A stretch of DNA of 64,000 nucleotides from Bacteroidota bacterium (GCA_023251435.1 JAHEYU010000008.1:1-64000); one strand, 5' to 3'; counted from the stretch's first letter, positions 1 through 9,262 are shown. Notes: a model not told the origin generated them from the sequence alone. Numbers and translations are program-made.

Positions 1-673
1 CTGCATCCTCGCCTACAGCTTTCCCAACACCGTAATTCTGCGGAAGCCATTTATGCCCTTTTCCTTCACCCATGCGGGTATCATCGGAATACATATAGGC
101 ATGAGTATTAACGATGACTTTGTGTTTTGGATGTTTTTCAATAACACCTGCTGCCCAATCGAGTACCTTGTTTCGAGGGCCAAATTCCAGCGAAACGATT
201 AACCAATTGTATCCACCTGCTTTAAAGGTATGCCAGGTATTGGTCATATCGTTGGCCACAAAAGCTCCACCGAAGTTTGGTAATTTGCTGTACTTGTTGT
301 AAGGTAAAAACTTGTTCAACATAGAATTATTGCGGTCAACCGCATTTCCGCCATCACTTGTATCATGGTTGCCGGGAACAAAAGTATAAGGAACTTTTCC
401 ATCCATCTTATTAAATGATTCGACTGCAACATTCCATTGCGGTTCGCTATTTTTATCAGTTATATCGCCCTGATGCAGAACAAAAGATATGTTTTTTGCA
501 TTTTCTGCGATCCAATTCGTCTGCGATTTGAAGATTTCAGGATAATTGGATGTATATGTTTGTGTATCGGGCAATAAAACCAATGTGAACGACGACTTCT
601 TTCTGCCTGAACTAAATACAATCAGTAATAATGCCAGAGAAAACAGCATTAATAAATGTTTGGTAAGTTTCAT
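1..673 (-). CDS. Secreted metallophosphoesterase (calcineurin-like), partial
   Basis: The frame is open from the ATG at 671-673 to the left edge, so only about 224 N-terminal residues are present. A hydrophobic signal peptide (residues 3-22) is followed by LVLLPDTQTY, LHQGDITD and FVPGNHDT, the DxH, GDxxD and GNHD metal-binding motifs of calcineurin-like phosphoesterases; NTHAYMY further on supplies another metal-ligand histidine. Family members hydrolyse phosphomono- or diesters with two metal ions; the export signal suggests a periplasmic or surface role. Substrate cannot be told. The next gene runs the same way but a strong terminator separates them. The family call is firm; the C-terminal half is outside the window. 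Confidence 0.85.
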   Translation of the reverse strand, partial: MKLTKHLLMLFSLALLLIVFSSGRKKSSFTLVLLPDTQTYTSNYPEIFKSQTNWIAENAKNISFVLHQGDITDKNSEPQWNVAVESFNKMDGKVPYTFVPGNHDTSDGGNAVDRNNSMLNKFLPYNKYSKLPNFGGAFVANDMTNTWHTFKAGGYNWLIVSLEFGPRNKVLDWAAGVIEKHPKHKVIVNTHAYMYSDDTRMGEGKGHKWLPQNYGVGKAVGEDA

Positions 674-707
674 AACAAGCTATTTTAGAATTGGGTGTAA
701 ATTACTG

Positions 708-744
708 AAAAACCCTGCATGATGGTCGTCAGTGCAGGGTTTTT
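708..744 (-). terminator. Rho-independent terminator of ilvE
   Basis: Perfect 12-bp inverted repeat AAAAACCCTGCA / TGCAGGGTTTTT around a 13-nt loop. It lies 19 bp beyond the ilvE stop and ends in a T run on the minus strand. Confidence 0.85.
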
Positions 745-762
745 ATACATTTTTATGCCGTA

Positions 763-1782
763 TTATTCGACGACTGTTACCCAGTTGTGGGTATCAGGTT
801 CGTCACCGTACTGAATACCACGTAATTTTTTGTAGAGTTTCTCGCTAACCGGACCCGGTTTGCCGTCGTTCGAGAAAATGTATGATATTTTCTCGTCGTA
901 GTCGTCAATCCGCTCAATTGGGCTTATTACAGCAGCAGTTCCGCAGGCTCCGGCCTCTTCAAAAGTTGCCAGTTCTTCCACTGCAACCGGCCGTTGTTCC
1001 ACTTTCATTCCCAGATCCTGAGCTAAAACCATCAAACTTTTATTGGTGATTGACGGTAAAATAGAACTTGACTTTGGAGTGATGTAAGTGTTGTTTTTGA
1101 TTCCGAAGAAATTGGCCGCACCACATTCGTCGATGTATTTTTTTTCTTTGGCATCGAGATAAAACACATTGGAATAACCCAATTCGTGGGCTTTTTGGCC
1201 AGCCACCAAACTGGCAGCATAATTTCCACCCACTTTATATTTACCCATTCCGAGCGGTGCAGAGCGGTCGAACTCGCGCATAATTACAAACGGTGTAGTT
1301 TGAAACCCACCTTTAAAGTATGGGCCAACAGGTGTTACAAAAATAACGAACATGTATTCTGATGCAGGTTTAACACCTACCTGAGCGCCGGTTCCGAATA
1401 AAAACGGACGGATATACAATGAAGCGCCCGATTCGTAAGGCGGAACAAAACGTTCGTTCAATTTCACGGCTTTAACAACGGCTTCTTCAAATTTTTCAAT
1501 CGGAAGAATGGCCATCATCGTTCCAACGCTCGAATCCTGCATACGTTTGGCGTTTTCGTCCATCCGGAAAACCCTGATTTTACCATCTTTTCCGCGAAAG
1601 GCTTTTAAACCTTCAAACGATTCCTGCCCGTAATGTAGGCAAGTCGCCGCCATGTGCAGGTTCAGATACTCGCTGTCGCTCACTTCCAAATCGCCCCATG
1701 CTCCGTTGCTGTAGGTACAACGTATATTGTAATCGGTTTTCATATAACCGAACGCCAGATTACCCCAGTCTATATTTTCCAT
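763..1782 (-). CDS. ilvE: Branched-chain amino acid aminotransferase
   Basis: Class IV PLP-dependent aminotransferase, 339 residues, the usual length for the branched-chain (BCAT) type. It transfers the amino group between glutamate and the keto acids of leucine, isoleucine and valine in the cytoplasm. Visible signatures are SFEGLKAFRGKDG near residues 55-67, YIRPFLFGTG near 123-132, and KVGGNYAAS, whose Lys183 should carry PLP. ECGAANFFGI (about 217-226) and a GACGTAAVISPI block close the cofactor site. The ATG at 1782 fits the family start. It is a single gene with its own terminator. Assignment is firm. Confidence 0.95.
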   Translation of the reverse strand: MENIDWGNLAFGYMKTDYNIRCTYSNGAWGDLEVSDSEYLNLHMAATCLHYGQESFEGLKAFRGKDGKIRVFRMDENAKRMQDSSVGTMMAILPIEKFEEAVVKAVKLNERFVPPYESGASLYIRPFLFGTGAQVGVKPASEYMFVIFVTPVGPYFKGGFQTTPFVIMREFDRSAPLGMGKYKVGGNYAASLVAGQKAHELGYSNVFYLDAKEKKYIDECGAANFFGIKNNTYITPKSSSILPSITNKSLMVLAQDLGMKVEQRPVAVEELATFEEAGACGTAAVISPIERIDDYDEKISYIFSNDGKPGPVSEKLYKKLRGIQYGDEPDTHNWVTVVE

Positions 1783-1887
1783 ATCAAAAATGTTTTTTTG
1801 TCAATTCTGGTTTTTAAGAATCCTAAATTAACGAAAAAAAAAGCGGAGAAGAAAAGACTTATGACCTTCGTATGTAAATTTATCAAT

Positions 1888-2691
1888 TTAGTCATTTGTG
1901 CTGATTTCCAACCAGTAGCCATTGTGTTTTCGGATATTGAGCACCCGTCCGTCCGAAAAAATCAGGTATTGCCCTTTTATTCCATTCAGTATTCCTGTAA
2001 TTACCGGGTCTTTATCAAACGAAACACTGGTTACTTTCTCCGGAAAAACAGAACATGGATATCGCATTTTCCAGACCTGGTCATCGGTGCACAAATATTG
2101 CAGCAATTCGGCCGGAAGCAACTGATACGCATTTACTTTTTCTTCCTGAAGGTTGTATTCCTGAACATCCTTATTCTGGAGCATCGAACGCCAGTTGGTT
2201 TTATCCGAGAAGAAGTTTTTCAGATAAACCTCAATAACTCCTGAAATATGCCTGTTGGGCGTTTTGGCTAAAATTATTGCCTGAGTTGCACCTTGATCGA
2301 TCCAACGGGTTGGCACCTGGTGATGGCGGGTCACTCCCACTTTCAGCTCTCCGGAAACAGCCAGATAAACGAAATGGTCGATCAGGTCGTGTTCGCGGGC
2401 CCAGTCCATGTCGCGGGCAATGCCGAGGTGAGCTTTCGATAATTCGGGACGCATCACCGTTTCACTGGCTTCGGGAGCCGTTTGCAAACAATTGTAGCAA
2501 AAGCCCTGCCCGAACGAAGTTTTGGTCCGTTTTCCGCAAGCAATACAGTTGATCTGGCCAGTAAATTTCATGCTGATTGATTTTCCAATCAGTTCATTCA
2601 TTGGCAATTCAGCCTCTCCCAAAGGAAGAAAATACTGCACCGGATCGGCGTATTCCGACCGCATTTTTATGATATTTCCTGAAACAAGCAT
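1888..2691 (-). CDS. DUF2797 family protein
   Basis: A 267-residue cytoplasmic protein of the uncharacterised DUF2797 family. Four cysteines (49, 52, 65 and 68, pattern CxxC-N12-CxxC) form a likely zinc ribbon. It is followed by KVGVTRHHQVPTRWIDQGA (about 117-135), a segment that resembles the core of GIY-YIG nucleases. The nuclease resemblance is my inference; no activity is established that I can cite. It is 105 bp upstream of ilvE on the same strand and could be cotranscribed. Family assignment is good, function unknown. Confidence 0.8.
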   Translation of the reverse strand: MLVSGNIIKMRSEYADPVQYFLPLGEAELPMNELIGKSISMKFTGQINCIACGKRTKTSFGQGFCYNCLQTAPEASETVMRPELSKAHLGIARDMDWAREHDLIDHFVYLAVSGELKVGVTRHHQVPTRWIDQGATQAIILAKTPNRHISGVIEVYLKNFFSDKTNWRSMLQNKDVQEYNLQEEKVNAYQLLPAELLQYLCTDDQVWKMRYPCSVFPEKVTSVSFDKDPVITGILNGIKGQYLIFSDGRVLNIRKHNGYWLEISTND

Positions 2692-2738
2692 GATCAGTGT
2701 TTATTTGTAGGTATAATTACAAATTGGATGGTAAATGG

Positions 2739-3032
2739 TTATAGCTTAAGGTTTTTATTATCCTGATAATTATTCCAAAAACGAAGTAATTCTATTGTAT
2801 CAGATTCGATATGCCTGTAATAAAGTGTAATTTGTTTGCAAACCACACATTGTTTAATATCCAAATAGCCACATTCTTTGAATTCAACATTGCCTTGTCT
2901 TAAATTGAAAATTAGCGAATCAACATCTGTAATAAAATTAATTGCATCTCTATCAGACCATTTGCTTAACAGATAGTCAATATTCTCATGATAATCACGC
3001 ATAGCTAAATCATTCCAGACTATCATTTTCAT
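2739..3032 (-). CDS. RelE/ParE-family toxin
   Basis: A 97-residue basic/aromatic protein with the ParE-type layout: an N-terminal strand (IVWNDLAMRDYHENIDYLLSKW) leading into two helices, a middle NLRQGNVEF segment, and a C-terminal YYRHIESDTIELLRFWNNYQ strand pair. ParE members poison gyrase and RelE members cut ribosomal mRNA; the sequence alone does not say which. The gene abuts the upstream antitoxin with no gap (its ATG follows directly on the antitoxin stop), the standard arrangement for a type II module. Confidence 0.75.
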   Translation of the reverse strand: MKMIVWNDLAMRDYHENIDYLLSKWSDRDAINFITDVDSLIFNLRQGNVEFKECGYLDIKQCVVCKQITLYYRHIESDTIELLRFWNNYQDNKNLKL

Positions 3033-3278
3033 CTAAAACAATTTAGAGTATTTCTCTTTCGTTTTTTGCATCACGTCCTCGTGAGAATGAATTTGTCCCT
3101 TTTTGCTGGCATCTATCGCCTCTTCGAGTGCTACTTTTAACTCTTGATTCATCGTCGATTCACTTAACGAAGCGGAATTTAGTAAGCCAACAAGGCTGTT
3201 ATAGATTTTCTCTAATTTGCTGTTATCGAGATTATCTATTTTACGGAATAGTTCCAATTTTATTTCGGCTGAATTCAT
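3033..3278 (-). CDS. Antitoxin of the ParE-type module
   Basis: An 81-residue predicted helical, charged protein directly upstream of the toxin. Its C-terminal part (LKVALEEAIDASKKGQIHSHEDVMQKTKEKY, shown here in outline at about residues 47-77) resembles the toxin-wrapping tail of ParD/addiction-module antitoxins of Bacteroidota. I see no clear ribbon-helix-helix at the N-terminus, so whether it binds its own promoter is open. The call rests mainly on context and size. Confidence 0.65.
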   Translation of the reverse strand: MNSAEIKLELFRKIDNLDNSKLEKIYNSLVGLLNSASLSESTMNQELKVALEEAIDASKKGQIHSHEDVMQKTKEKYSKLF

Positions 3279-3301
3279 AATTTTAACTTTTAATCCTTAG
3301 A

Positions 3302-3309
3302 CAAACTTA
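3302..3309 (-). promoter_or_regulatory. -7 element of the toxin-antitoxin promoter
   Basis: Minus-strand TAAGTTTG matches the Bacteroidota -7 consensus TAnnTTTG, 23 bp upstream of the antitoxin start. No clear -33 TTTG is visible. Confidence 0.45.
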
Positions 3310-3473
3310 ACGATTATTTTTTTCTTTTAGTAATTATCGTTTGCAGGGAAACATTGCTCTTTCATGGGGAAGAGCCCTTGTTTTCAATTGTTTTCCAGTA
3401 ATCATTATCAGGCTTTCAATACAAATTATCAGGCTTGTTTAGAATGAGAACTTTGAATCACTAATTTTACCCA

Positions 3474-3953
3474 ATGGCTTTAAGCAACTTCGAACGATTG
3501 ATACAACTGGCCGACAAGGTGTTTGCCGTGAAAAGCGATCCCAATCAACTCGATGTAAACCCGGAAGTACTGGAACGGCTGCATCAGATCCATCCGGACA
3601 CGGTTTCGGCGCACGACGAAGGAAACGGACCGGTAGCATGGGTTTTACTTATCCCAACCACAATTGGTTTAATGAAGCGGTTTCTGGAATCGGAAATTTC
3701 AGAAAAAGAACTCTTCGAACTAACCCCGCTGAACGTCAGCTACGACGCCATTTACCTGTGTTCGGCTCTGGTCCTGGAAGAATATCGCCGCAAAGGAATC
3801 ACCAAACAACTGGCGCTGGCTGCTATTGAAAGCATCAGAAAAAAATATCCGTTAAAAGTAGCTTTTGTATGGGCTTTCAGTCCTGAAGGAGATAAGGCTG
3901 CTGAAATGATTGCCCGACTGGCTGGGCTGCCGCTGCTTAAACGGGGGAAATAA
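3474..3953 (+). CDS. GNAT-family N-acetyltransferase
   Basis: A 159-residue cytoplasmic protein. The acetyl-CoA-binding motif A is seen as SALVLEEYRRKGITKQLALAAIE (outline; the RRKGIT loop is near residues 108-113), following a beta strand YDAIYLCSALV. Such enzymes move an acetyl group from acetyl-CoA to an amine; the substrate is not predictable. It ends 67 bp before the GH8 gene on the same strand, but nothing ties the two functionally. Confidence 0.75.
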   Translation: MALSNFERLIQLADKVFAVKSDPNQLDVNPEVLERLHQIHPDTVSAHDEGNGPVAWVLLIPTTIGLMKRFLESEISEKELFELTPLNVSYDAIYLCSALVLEEYRRKGITKQLALAAIESIRKKYPLKVAFVWAFSPEGDKAAEMIARLAGLPLLKRGK

Positions 3954-4020
3954 AACGTTAACAAAGAGCATTTCATACAATAATATTTTACTTTTAAAGC
4001 CTGAACCTAACCCAAGTAAT

Positions 4021-5340
4021 ATGAAAAAAATACTTTGTTTCGCCATACTGACTTTTATGCTCAGCATTTTCTGTTTAGCACAAACAGTAACACCTTATCC
4101 TGACTGCAATAAAGATGTGAAAGATAGACGGGGAAAGATGAAACCCTGGACCAAAGGAGCCCACGAAACCGGAAAATACCGTAATGTATTTCTTGAAGCC
4201 GGATACAGCCAGGCAAATATTGACGCCAAACTCACCAAAGCTTATCAAGATCTTTTTGAGGGGCCCAACCGGGTATATTTCGAAGTAGGGGACTCAATGG
4301 CCTATGTTTCGGACCTGAAAAACAACGATTGTCGCACCGAAGGACTTTCCTATGGCCTGATGGTGGCGGTGCAACTCGATAAAAAAGAGGTTTTTGACAA
4401 GTTGTGGAGATGGACAAAAAAATACATGCAACATCAGGGAGGAGCCCGCGATGCCTATTTTGCCTGGAGTGTCAACAATAAAACCTTCAAGCAAAACTCA
4501 CCGGGTTCGGCCTCCGATGGTGAATTGTATTTTGTTACTGCTCTGATTTTTGCCTCCAACCGTTGGGGAAACGAAACCGGATTTAATTACTACGCCGAAG
4601 CCCGCCGTATTCTGGATGCCATGTGGAAAAAGGACGGCACCGGAGGTGTAATGAATGTACTGAACACCGAACACAAGCAAATCACCTTTGTGCCCGACAA
4701 AGGTGGCTATGGCTGGACCGACCCGTCGTACCACTTACCTGCCTTTTACGAGGTTTGGGCCGAATATGCCAAAGACGGACACGAACAGTTTTACCGCGAT
4801 TGTGCCGATACTGCCCGGGTTTTCCTGCACCGTGCCTGTAATCGGGAAAATGCACTAAATTCTGACTACAGCGATTTTAGCGGAAAACCACGAAATTTCT
4901 GGAGAATGCAACCGGCCTTCCGTTACGATTCGTGGCGGGTACCCATGAACATTGCCATGGATTATTCGTGGTATGCCAAAGACACCAAATGGCAGCAGGA
5001 TTATGGCAAACGGTTCCAGAATTTCCTCTTCTGCCGGGGCATCGATACCTTCGAAGATCAGTTTATGATGGATGGATCATTACCGGAACAGAAAGAAATT
5101 CTTGGTGCTGGCGGATTCCAAAAACTAAGGCATTCACTGGGATTGGTATCCACTTCAGCCGCTGCCTCCATCATGGGTACACAGGCTAAAAGCTGGAAAT
5201 TTGTGGATGCGGTGTGGAATGCCAAACTCGAACCTTACGAAGATGGCTATTTTGATCCGTATTACGATGGTCTGCTCTACCTGTTCAGCATGATGCACCT
5301 TAGTGGAAATTACCGGATTATTACACCGGGGATGAAATAA
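4021..5340 (+). CDS. Glycoside hydrolase family 8, exo-oligoxylanase type
   Basis: 439 residues from ATG 4021; this start gives a clean signal peptide (residues 1-20, FCLA/Q cleavage), whereas an upstream in-frame ATG at 3910 would overlap the GNAT gene and bury the signal. The GH8 inverting machinery is visible: RTEGLSYGLM with general acid Glu107, SASDGELYF with Asp166, and AMDYSWYAKD with the probable base Asp314. The closest architecture I know is reducing-end xylose-releasing exo-oligoxylanase (Rex), which trims xylo-oligosaccharides; ours is longer by the signal peptide and N-terminal extension. It is not part of the SusCD locus downstream. GH8 is firm; xylose specificity is inferred. 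Confidence 0.88.
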   Translation: MKKILCFAILTFMLSIFCLAQTVTPYPDCNKDVKDRRGKMKPWTKGAHETGKYRNVFLEAGYSQANIDAKLTKAYQDLFEGPNRVYFEVGDSMAYVSDLKNNDCRTEGLSYGLMVAVQLDKKEVFDKLWRWTKKYMQHQGGARDAYFAWSVNNKTFKQNSPGSASDGELYFVTALIFASNRWGNETGFNYYAEARRILDAMWKKDGTGGVMNVLNTEHKQITFVPDKGGYGWTDPSYHLPAFYEVWAEYAKDGHEQFYRDCADTARVFLHRACNRENALNSDYSDFSGKPRNFWRMQPAFRYDSWRVPMNIAMDYSWYAKDTKWQQDYGKRFQNFLFCRGIDTFEDQFMMDGSLPEQKEILGAGGFQKLRHSLGLVSTSAAASIMGTQAKSWKFVDAVWNAKLEPYEDGYFDPYYDGLLYLFSMMHLSGNYRIITPGMK

Positions 5341-5386
5341 CCCACCGTCCGATCGATCAATCGAATAACTTTTTAAGAGTAAGGCC

Positions 5387-5848
5387 ATGAGATGGAATGA
5401 ACTAAGTAATACCCTGACAATTACGGAAAGGAAAATCAATGGGATTCCTCTTATTAAAGCAAAAATTGAATCTCAATTAAACGCATTGAAAGCAAGAACC
5501 AACGTTTCAGAAAATAAAATTGATTTTAGCACCATTAAAATAACAATACCAGCTTCTGGTTATACCGAAGCTAATCTAACCCTATTTAGAATTTATAAAG
5601 AGGGCAACATTATCATAGACAAACAAAAGGAATCATTAAAAATTACCTGGACTGTCAAATTGGATACCTTGTATGCTTTGGCTTTGAGTATCGCTTTCAT
5701 TTCGCTTATTATTACCAGCATTGTTACCCAACTCATTTTTTCATTTATCATCGGAATCGCTGTCTTTTTTACGCTTGTATTTTTTGGGGCGCTTTTCATC
5801 TTGTCGTCGATGAATGAACTGATATTGTCGAGTGTTTATAATAATTAG
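5387..5848 (+). CDS. Hypothetical protein with two C-terminal membrane segments
   Basis: A 153-residue protein I do not recognise. Residues 1-90 are soluble and mixed polar. Two hydrophobic helices follow (about 96-116, LALSIAFISLIITSIVTQLI, and 117-142, ending FFTLVFFGALFILSS). It starts 46 bp after the GH8 stop on the same strand, so cotranscription is possible. Composition is more AT-rich than the GH8 gene. No function can be given. Confidence 0.55.
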   Translation: MRWNELSNTLTITERKINGIPLIKAKIESQLNALKARTNVSENKIDFSTIKITIPASGYTEANLTLFRIYKEGNIIIDKQKESLKITWTVKLDTLYALALSIAFISLIITSIVTQLIFSFIIGIAVFFTLVFFGALFILSSMNELILSSVYNN

Positions 5849-6059
5849 GATAACCAAGTATTACCCGATCCTCCAATTAGTTTGAAAAATAAATAACCTG
5901 GAATTAAATGGCAACCTTGCCCTTCCGCTAAAGCGATACTGCCTGTTCCGGTTTTTACCGGAAGCAAAGGATATTACCTCATTGAAATAGATTTTCGCTC
6001 ATTCAAAGCTTTGCCTATCCTTCTTTGTTGGTTTTAACCAAAGGCCATTTAGGAATAAT

Positions 6060-8162
6060 CTACTTCGTCTCCATCTCTTTCCCCATCTCCGATCTCCCAC
6101 TCTCTCCCAGCCCTTCAATCGAAAAATAATAAGTCGTTCCTTTGTCCAGTCCGCGAAAATTGTAGCTGGTTTCGCCGTTTACGGTAATGCAGTTGTACAA
6201 TTTGCCGGGCGAAACGCCATACCAAATGTTGTAGCCATAAGCTTTTGCTGTTGGGCTCCAGCTTATTTGTGCATTACGTGGGTCGGTGGTTGAGCGGTCA
6301 ACTTTAAAGTTGCGCACTTCTTCAGGTTTCTCACCTTTGGCCAGTCCGAACACCCGAAAATCGCTGATGGCAAACGAGCCTGTTGGCATGTGAATGTTTT
6401 CAATTTTCAGGAAACGGGTATTTACAGGTTTTTTCAGTTCCACGTAATCGTGCGGGATATCGCGGTCGTTGTCGCTTTTGTCCACCAGCAGCGTCCAGTT
6501 TTGGCTGTCAGCCGAATGGAATATGCGGTATTGGTGGTACAAATCCATCGCCTTGTTGTGCTGAAATGCCTTGTGCTCGTAGTAATTTATTTGCAAAGCG
6601 CGGACTTCTTTCACCGAGCCCAAATCCATTTTCAGCCATTCGCCGGGATTACCGCTTTGTGCAGCCCAATAGGTACGCATATTTTCATCCGAAGCATTTT
6701 TGGCAACCAAGTCTTCATCCGTAGAAGAAACGGTAACTGGCTTTTGGTATGAAAGCAGCATCCATCCCGAGAATGTTCCGCTGCGGTGATCGGTGGCTTT
6801 GGTCGGGTTCAGGCAAGGGTAATCGCCATAGCCGGTGGAGGCGTACATCGTTCCATCCTCGTCGAAACCGGCCGGGTAAATGCCAATGCGCCGCTCGAAT
6901 TTGTATTTGAGCGATACCATGCAGGTGGCCACATGCCAGTAATTTCCGTAGTTATCCTGAAAGGTTCCTCCGTGACCCGCACCCTGCACAAAACCTCCGG
7001 GTTTGTATGACATCGGGTTGTGCTTTTGGTAGGTGAAAGGGCCCAATGGTTGGTCAGCCACATAAACGCCATCGGCATACACCTTAAATTCGGTTCCGGG
7101 AGCACCATACTGAAAATAGTATCTGCCCTTGTGTTTATTCACAAAAGCCCCTTCGGTAAAGGGCGCCAGTGTGGTGCTGTCGTCGTTGTTCATGCCAAAA
7201 CGTTCCCAGCCGTGCTGTTCGGGCTGTAACATCATCACATCAGTAATTTTGCTTTTCGGGTAAAAATTGCTGCGGTTCAATTCAACGCCTTTCAGCGGAA
7301 ATTCGTTGCTCGATCCGTAGAACATGTACAGGCGTTGATCGTCGTCAAGGAAAAATCCCGGGTCCCAAAAGGGCAACGAAACCGACTCAATTTTTCGTTT
7401 GAAACGACCGCTTTTGGGATCGGTGCTGTACCAAACGGGTAATCCGCGGTATGTCGATCCCACATAAAAAAGCGTGTCGCCGCTCACAAAAGCAGATGGG
7501 GCACACTGATCGTCGTCGGTTGGGGTGCGTTGGAAACTGGCATACACAAATTCCCAGTGACTCAAATCTTTGGAATAATGGAATCCGCCCTGGTTGGTCG
7601 AAAACAGGAAATATTCGCCTTTGTAGTTGACCAAAATCGGGTCGGCTGCCGAGCGGAAGGATCCATTCGGTTTCACGTTGTTGTTGTACGGCTCGAAATT
7701 GTAACTGATGTTTACCGGGTTGCAGAAGGTTTTCGGATGATCGTTCAGCGGATCGAACCATTCGGTAACCTTTGCTTTATCAACCTTTACTGAAACGTTT
7801 TTTTGCGGAATTAGCTTAAAATCTACCTTACTTCCCAACCGCTTCACATTCACATTGGCCATTTCCATTCCGGGATAATACACCACCATGATGGTACCGT
7901 CGTAATCAGCGATTTTGTACATCCCGTTTGCATCGGTATTATCATGAGCCGGACTGTATTGATACATAACTGTTGCACCATCCAAAGGTTTTCCGTCGGG
8001 ACCTTTAACTTGCCCGGTTCGGAATTTCTTCTTTTTCAAGGTGATTGAATAGTCGCTCACCTGGCCTTTTACAACGATAACACTGTCTTCGGGCTCCTGG
8101 GCTTTTACCTGAAAGGAGAGAGAAAAGAGGAAAAAGAAAAAGGGGAAAAGAAGATTTTTCAT
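6060..8162 (-). CDS. Glycoside hydrolase family 43 with F5/8C and FN3 domains
   Basis: 700 residues from the ATG at 8160-8162, which opens a signal peptide (1-22); the frame extends 36 codons further upstream but without a plausible export signal. Order: a carboxypeptidase-regulatory-like beta domain (about 45-115, GPDGKPLDGATV...NGMYKI), a five-bladed GH43 propeller (about 150-455) with Asp174 (SAADPILV), Asp267 (PFWDPGFFLDD) and Glu337 (FTEGAFV) as the base/pKa-modulator/acid triad, a discoidin F5/8C-type sugar-binding domain (about 475-620), and a fibronectin type III domain to the end. GH43 enzymes cut arabinose, xylose or galactose linkages; specificity is unresolved. Confidence 0.85.
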   Translation of the reverse strand: MKNLLFPFFFFLFSLSFQVKAQEPEDSVIVVKGQVSDYSITLKKKKFRTGQVKGPDGKPLDGATVMYQYSPAHDNTDANGMYKIADYDGTIMVVYYPGMEMANVNVKRLGSKVDFKLIPQKNVSVKVDKAKVTEWFDPLNDHPKTFCNPVNISYNFEPYNNNVKPNGSFRSAADPILVNYKGEYFLFSTNQGGFHYSKDLSHWEFVYASFQRTPTDDDQCAPSAFVSGDTLFYVGSTYRGLPVWYSTDPKSGRFKRKIESVSLPFWDPGFFLDDDQRLYMFYGSSNEFPLKGVELNRSNFYPKSKITDVMMLQPEQHGWERFGMNNDDSTTLAPFTEGAFVNKHKGRYYFQYGAPGTEFKVYADGVYVADQPLGPFTYQKHNPMSYKPGGFVQGAGHGGTFQDNYGNYWHVATCMVSLKYKFERRIGIYPAGFDEDGTMYASTGYGDYPCLNPTKATDHRSGTFSGWMLLSYQKPVTVSSTDEDLVAKNASDENMRTYWAAQSGNPGEWLKMDLGSVKEVRALQINYYEHKAFQHNKAMDLYHQYRIFHSADSQNWTLLVDKSDNDRDIPHDYVELKKPVNTRFLKIENIHMPTGSFAISDFRVFGLAKGEKPEEVRNFKVDRSTTDPRNAQISWSPTAKAYGYNIWYGVSPGKLYNCITVNGETSYNFRGLDKGTTYYFSIEGLGESGRSEMGKEMETK

Positions 8163-8246
8163 AGTTGACTGATTAGTTTTAACACAAAGGCACGAAAACA
8201 CATATTTAACATACCAGAATCTGGAACTTTGGAAATTGCCCCTAAA

Positions 8247-8355
8247 TCCCCCAATCGGGGGACTATACATCCTGCAAGTTCAGACTTTAGTCTCGTTTAT
8301 AATCAGATAGACCGCGTTTTCTGTGCCGAAACTCCCTTCCCTATTTGGGGAAGGG
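8247..8355. repeat. Two G/C-rich intergenic palindromes
   Basis: TCCCCCAATCGGGGGA (8247-8262) and a CCCTTCCC...GGGGAAGGG hairpin (8334-8355) lie 70 bp apart between the GH43 and LamG genes. Both differ sharply from the surrounding composition and look like dispersed intergenic palindromes seen in Bacteroidota; they may also terminate the LamG transcript. Confidence 0.4.
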
Positions 8356-8370
8356 TTGGGGATGGGGCTT

Positions 8371-9234
8371 CTACTTAAATCTTCCGATTTCCTCTGCACT
8401 CAATGCCCTGTCGAACACAGCCAACCCGCCAATTTGTCCCCGGAAATAGTTGCCCATTCCGCGAGCCAGCAATACGGCGCCAACTGTAAAATCCGATCCG
8501 TTGTTTCCCATTCCATCAGGATAAAAGTACGGATTTTTTGAATGTGTCATTCCTTCCGGGTAACCCGGAAAACCTTTGGTGTTTCTGATCAGTTCCGGCT
8601 CACGGGTTTCAAAATCGCCATTCAGGTAAGAGCAGATGTATTCTCCATTATAGGTAAAAGCCACAAATTGCCATTGTCCCTTTTCAACGGTTTGTTTGCT
8701 GGCCGAATAATCGATGGAATACGGAAACGGCGGTGTTGGTTTTCCGGTGTGCGAAATGTGCCCGCATACCTGATCGCCTCCGTCGTAATGGGGCAGACTT
8801 ACAAAAAGTCCATACTGTCGTTTTCCTCCTGACGCATATTCGTTCCACATACCACCCACGAATCCGGTTTTGCCTTCCCATTTTACCCAGGCCATCACGG
8901 TTACTCCTTGATTTTTGCCGTAAATGTTCAGTTTACCTGTTTTGAAATTCGGTAACCGAAGAAAAGCGCTGTCGCGAAACAAAGCGGAACAGCCTGAAAG
9001 TGGCCCCTCTTCAATACGAGGAATCGTACCTTTTTGCTCTGTTAATGGGAATTTCCCTTTTCCAAAAGCTTTCCTCGCTTTTCCGGCTTCCTCTTTAAAA
9101 TCCCAAAAGGCAACTAATCCTGAAGTCGATTTGATTTTCGAAACGAGTTCTGGATTGCCTGATTTTACAAGAGATTTCCCGAAAGAAGAAAAAGCAGAAA
9201 TAAGAAGCAGCAGGAACAGATATCTGAAAATCAT
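8371..9234 (-). CDS. Secreted LamG/concanavalin-like jellyroll protein
   Basis: 287 residues from ATG 9232-9234, chosen because it opens a signal peptide (residues 1-18); 17 further codons upstream read as noise. The remainder is one laminin-G-like jellyroll: GLVAFWDFKEE at the start, VTVMAWVKWEG, WQFVAFTYNGEYICSYLNGDF in the middle, and GQIGGLAVFDRALSAEEIGRF at the end. Such domains bind or occasionally cut glycans. It is 208 bp upstream of the GH43 gene on the same strand. No catalytic residues can be named. Confidence 0.75.
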   Translation of the reverse strand: MIFRYLFLLLLISAFSSFGKSLVKSGNPELVSKIKSTSGLVAFWDFKEEAGKARKAFGKGKFPLTEQKGTIPRIEEGPLSGCSALFRDSAFLRLPNFKTGKLNIYGKNQGVTVMAWVKWEGKTGFVGGMWNEYASGGKRQYGLFVSLPHYDGGDQVCGHISHTGKPTPPFPYSIDYSASKQTVEKGQWQFVAFTYNGEYICSYLNGDFETREPELIRNTKGFPGYPEGMTHSKNPYFYPDGMGNNGSDFTVGAVLLARGMGNYFRGQIGGLAVFDRALSAEEIGRFK

Positions 9235-9262
9235 AGGTTTTGGTTTTTTTTGAAAATGAAAT

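Noticed and set aside
1654-2244. 196-residue plus-strand open frame
   Set aside because: It lies antisense to ilvE and the DUF2797 gene, both with clear family motifs; its product has no recognisable pattern.
3910-4020. Longer N-terminus for the GH8 gene
   Set aside because: It overlaps the GNAT coding end and would place 37 residues before a good signal peptide.
8163-8270. Longer N-terminus for the GH43 gene
   Set aside because: The signal peptide begins at 8162; the extra codons run through a palindromic intergenic repeat.
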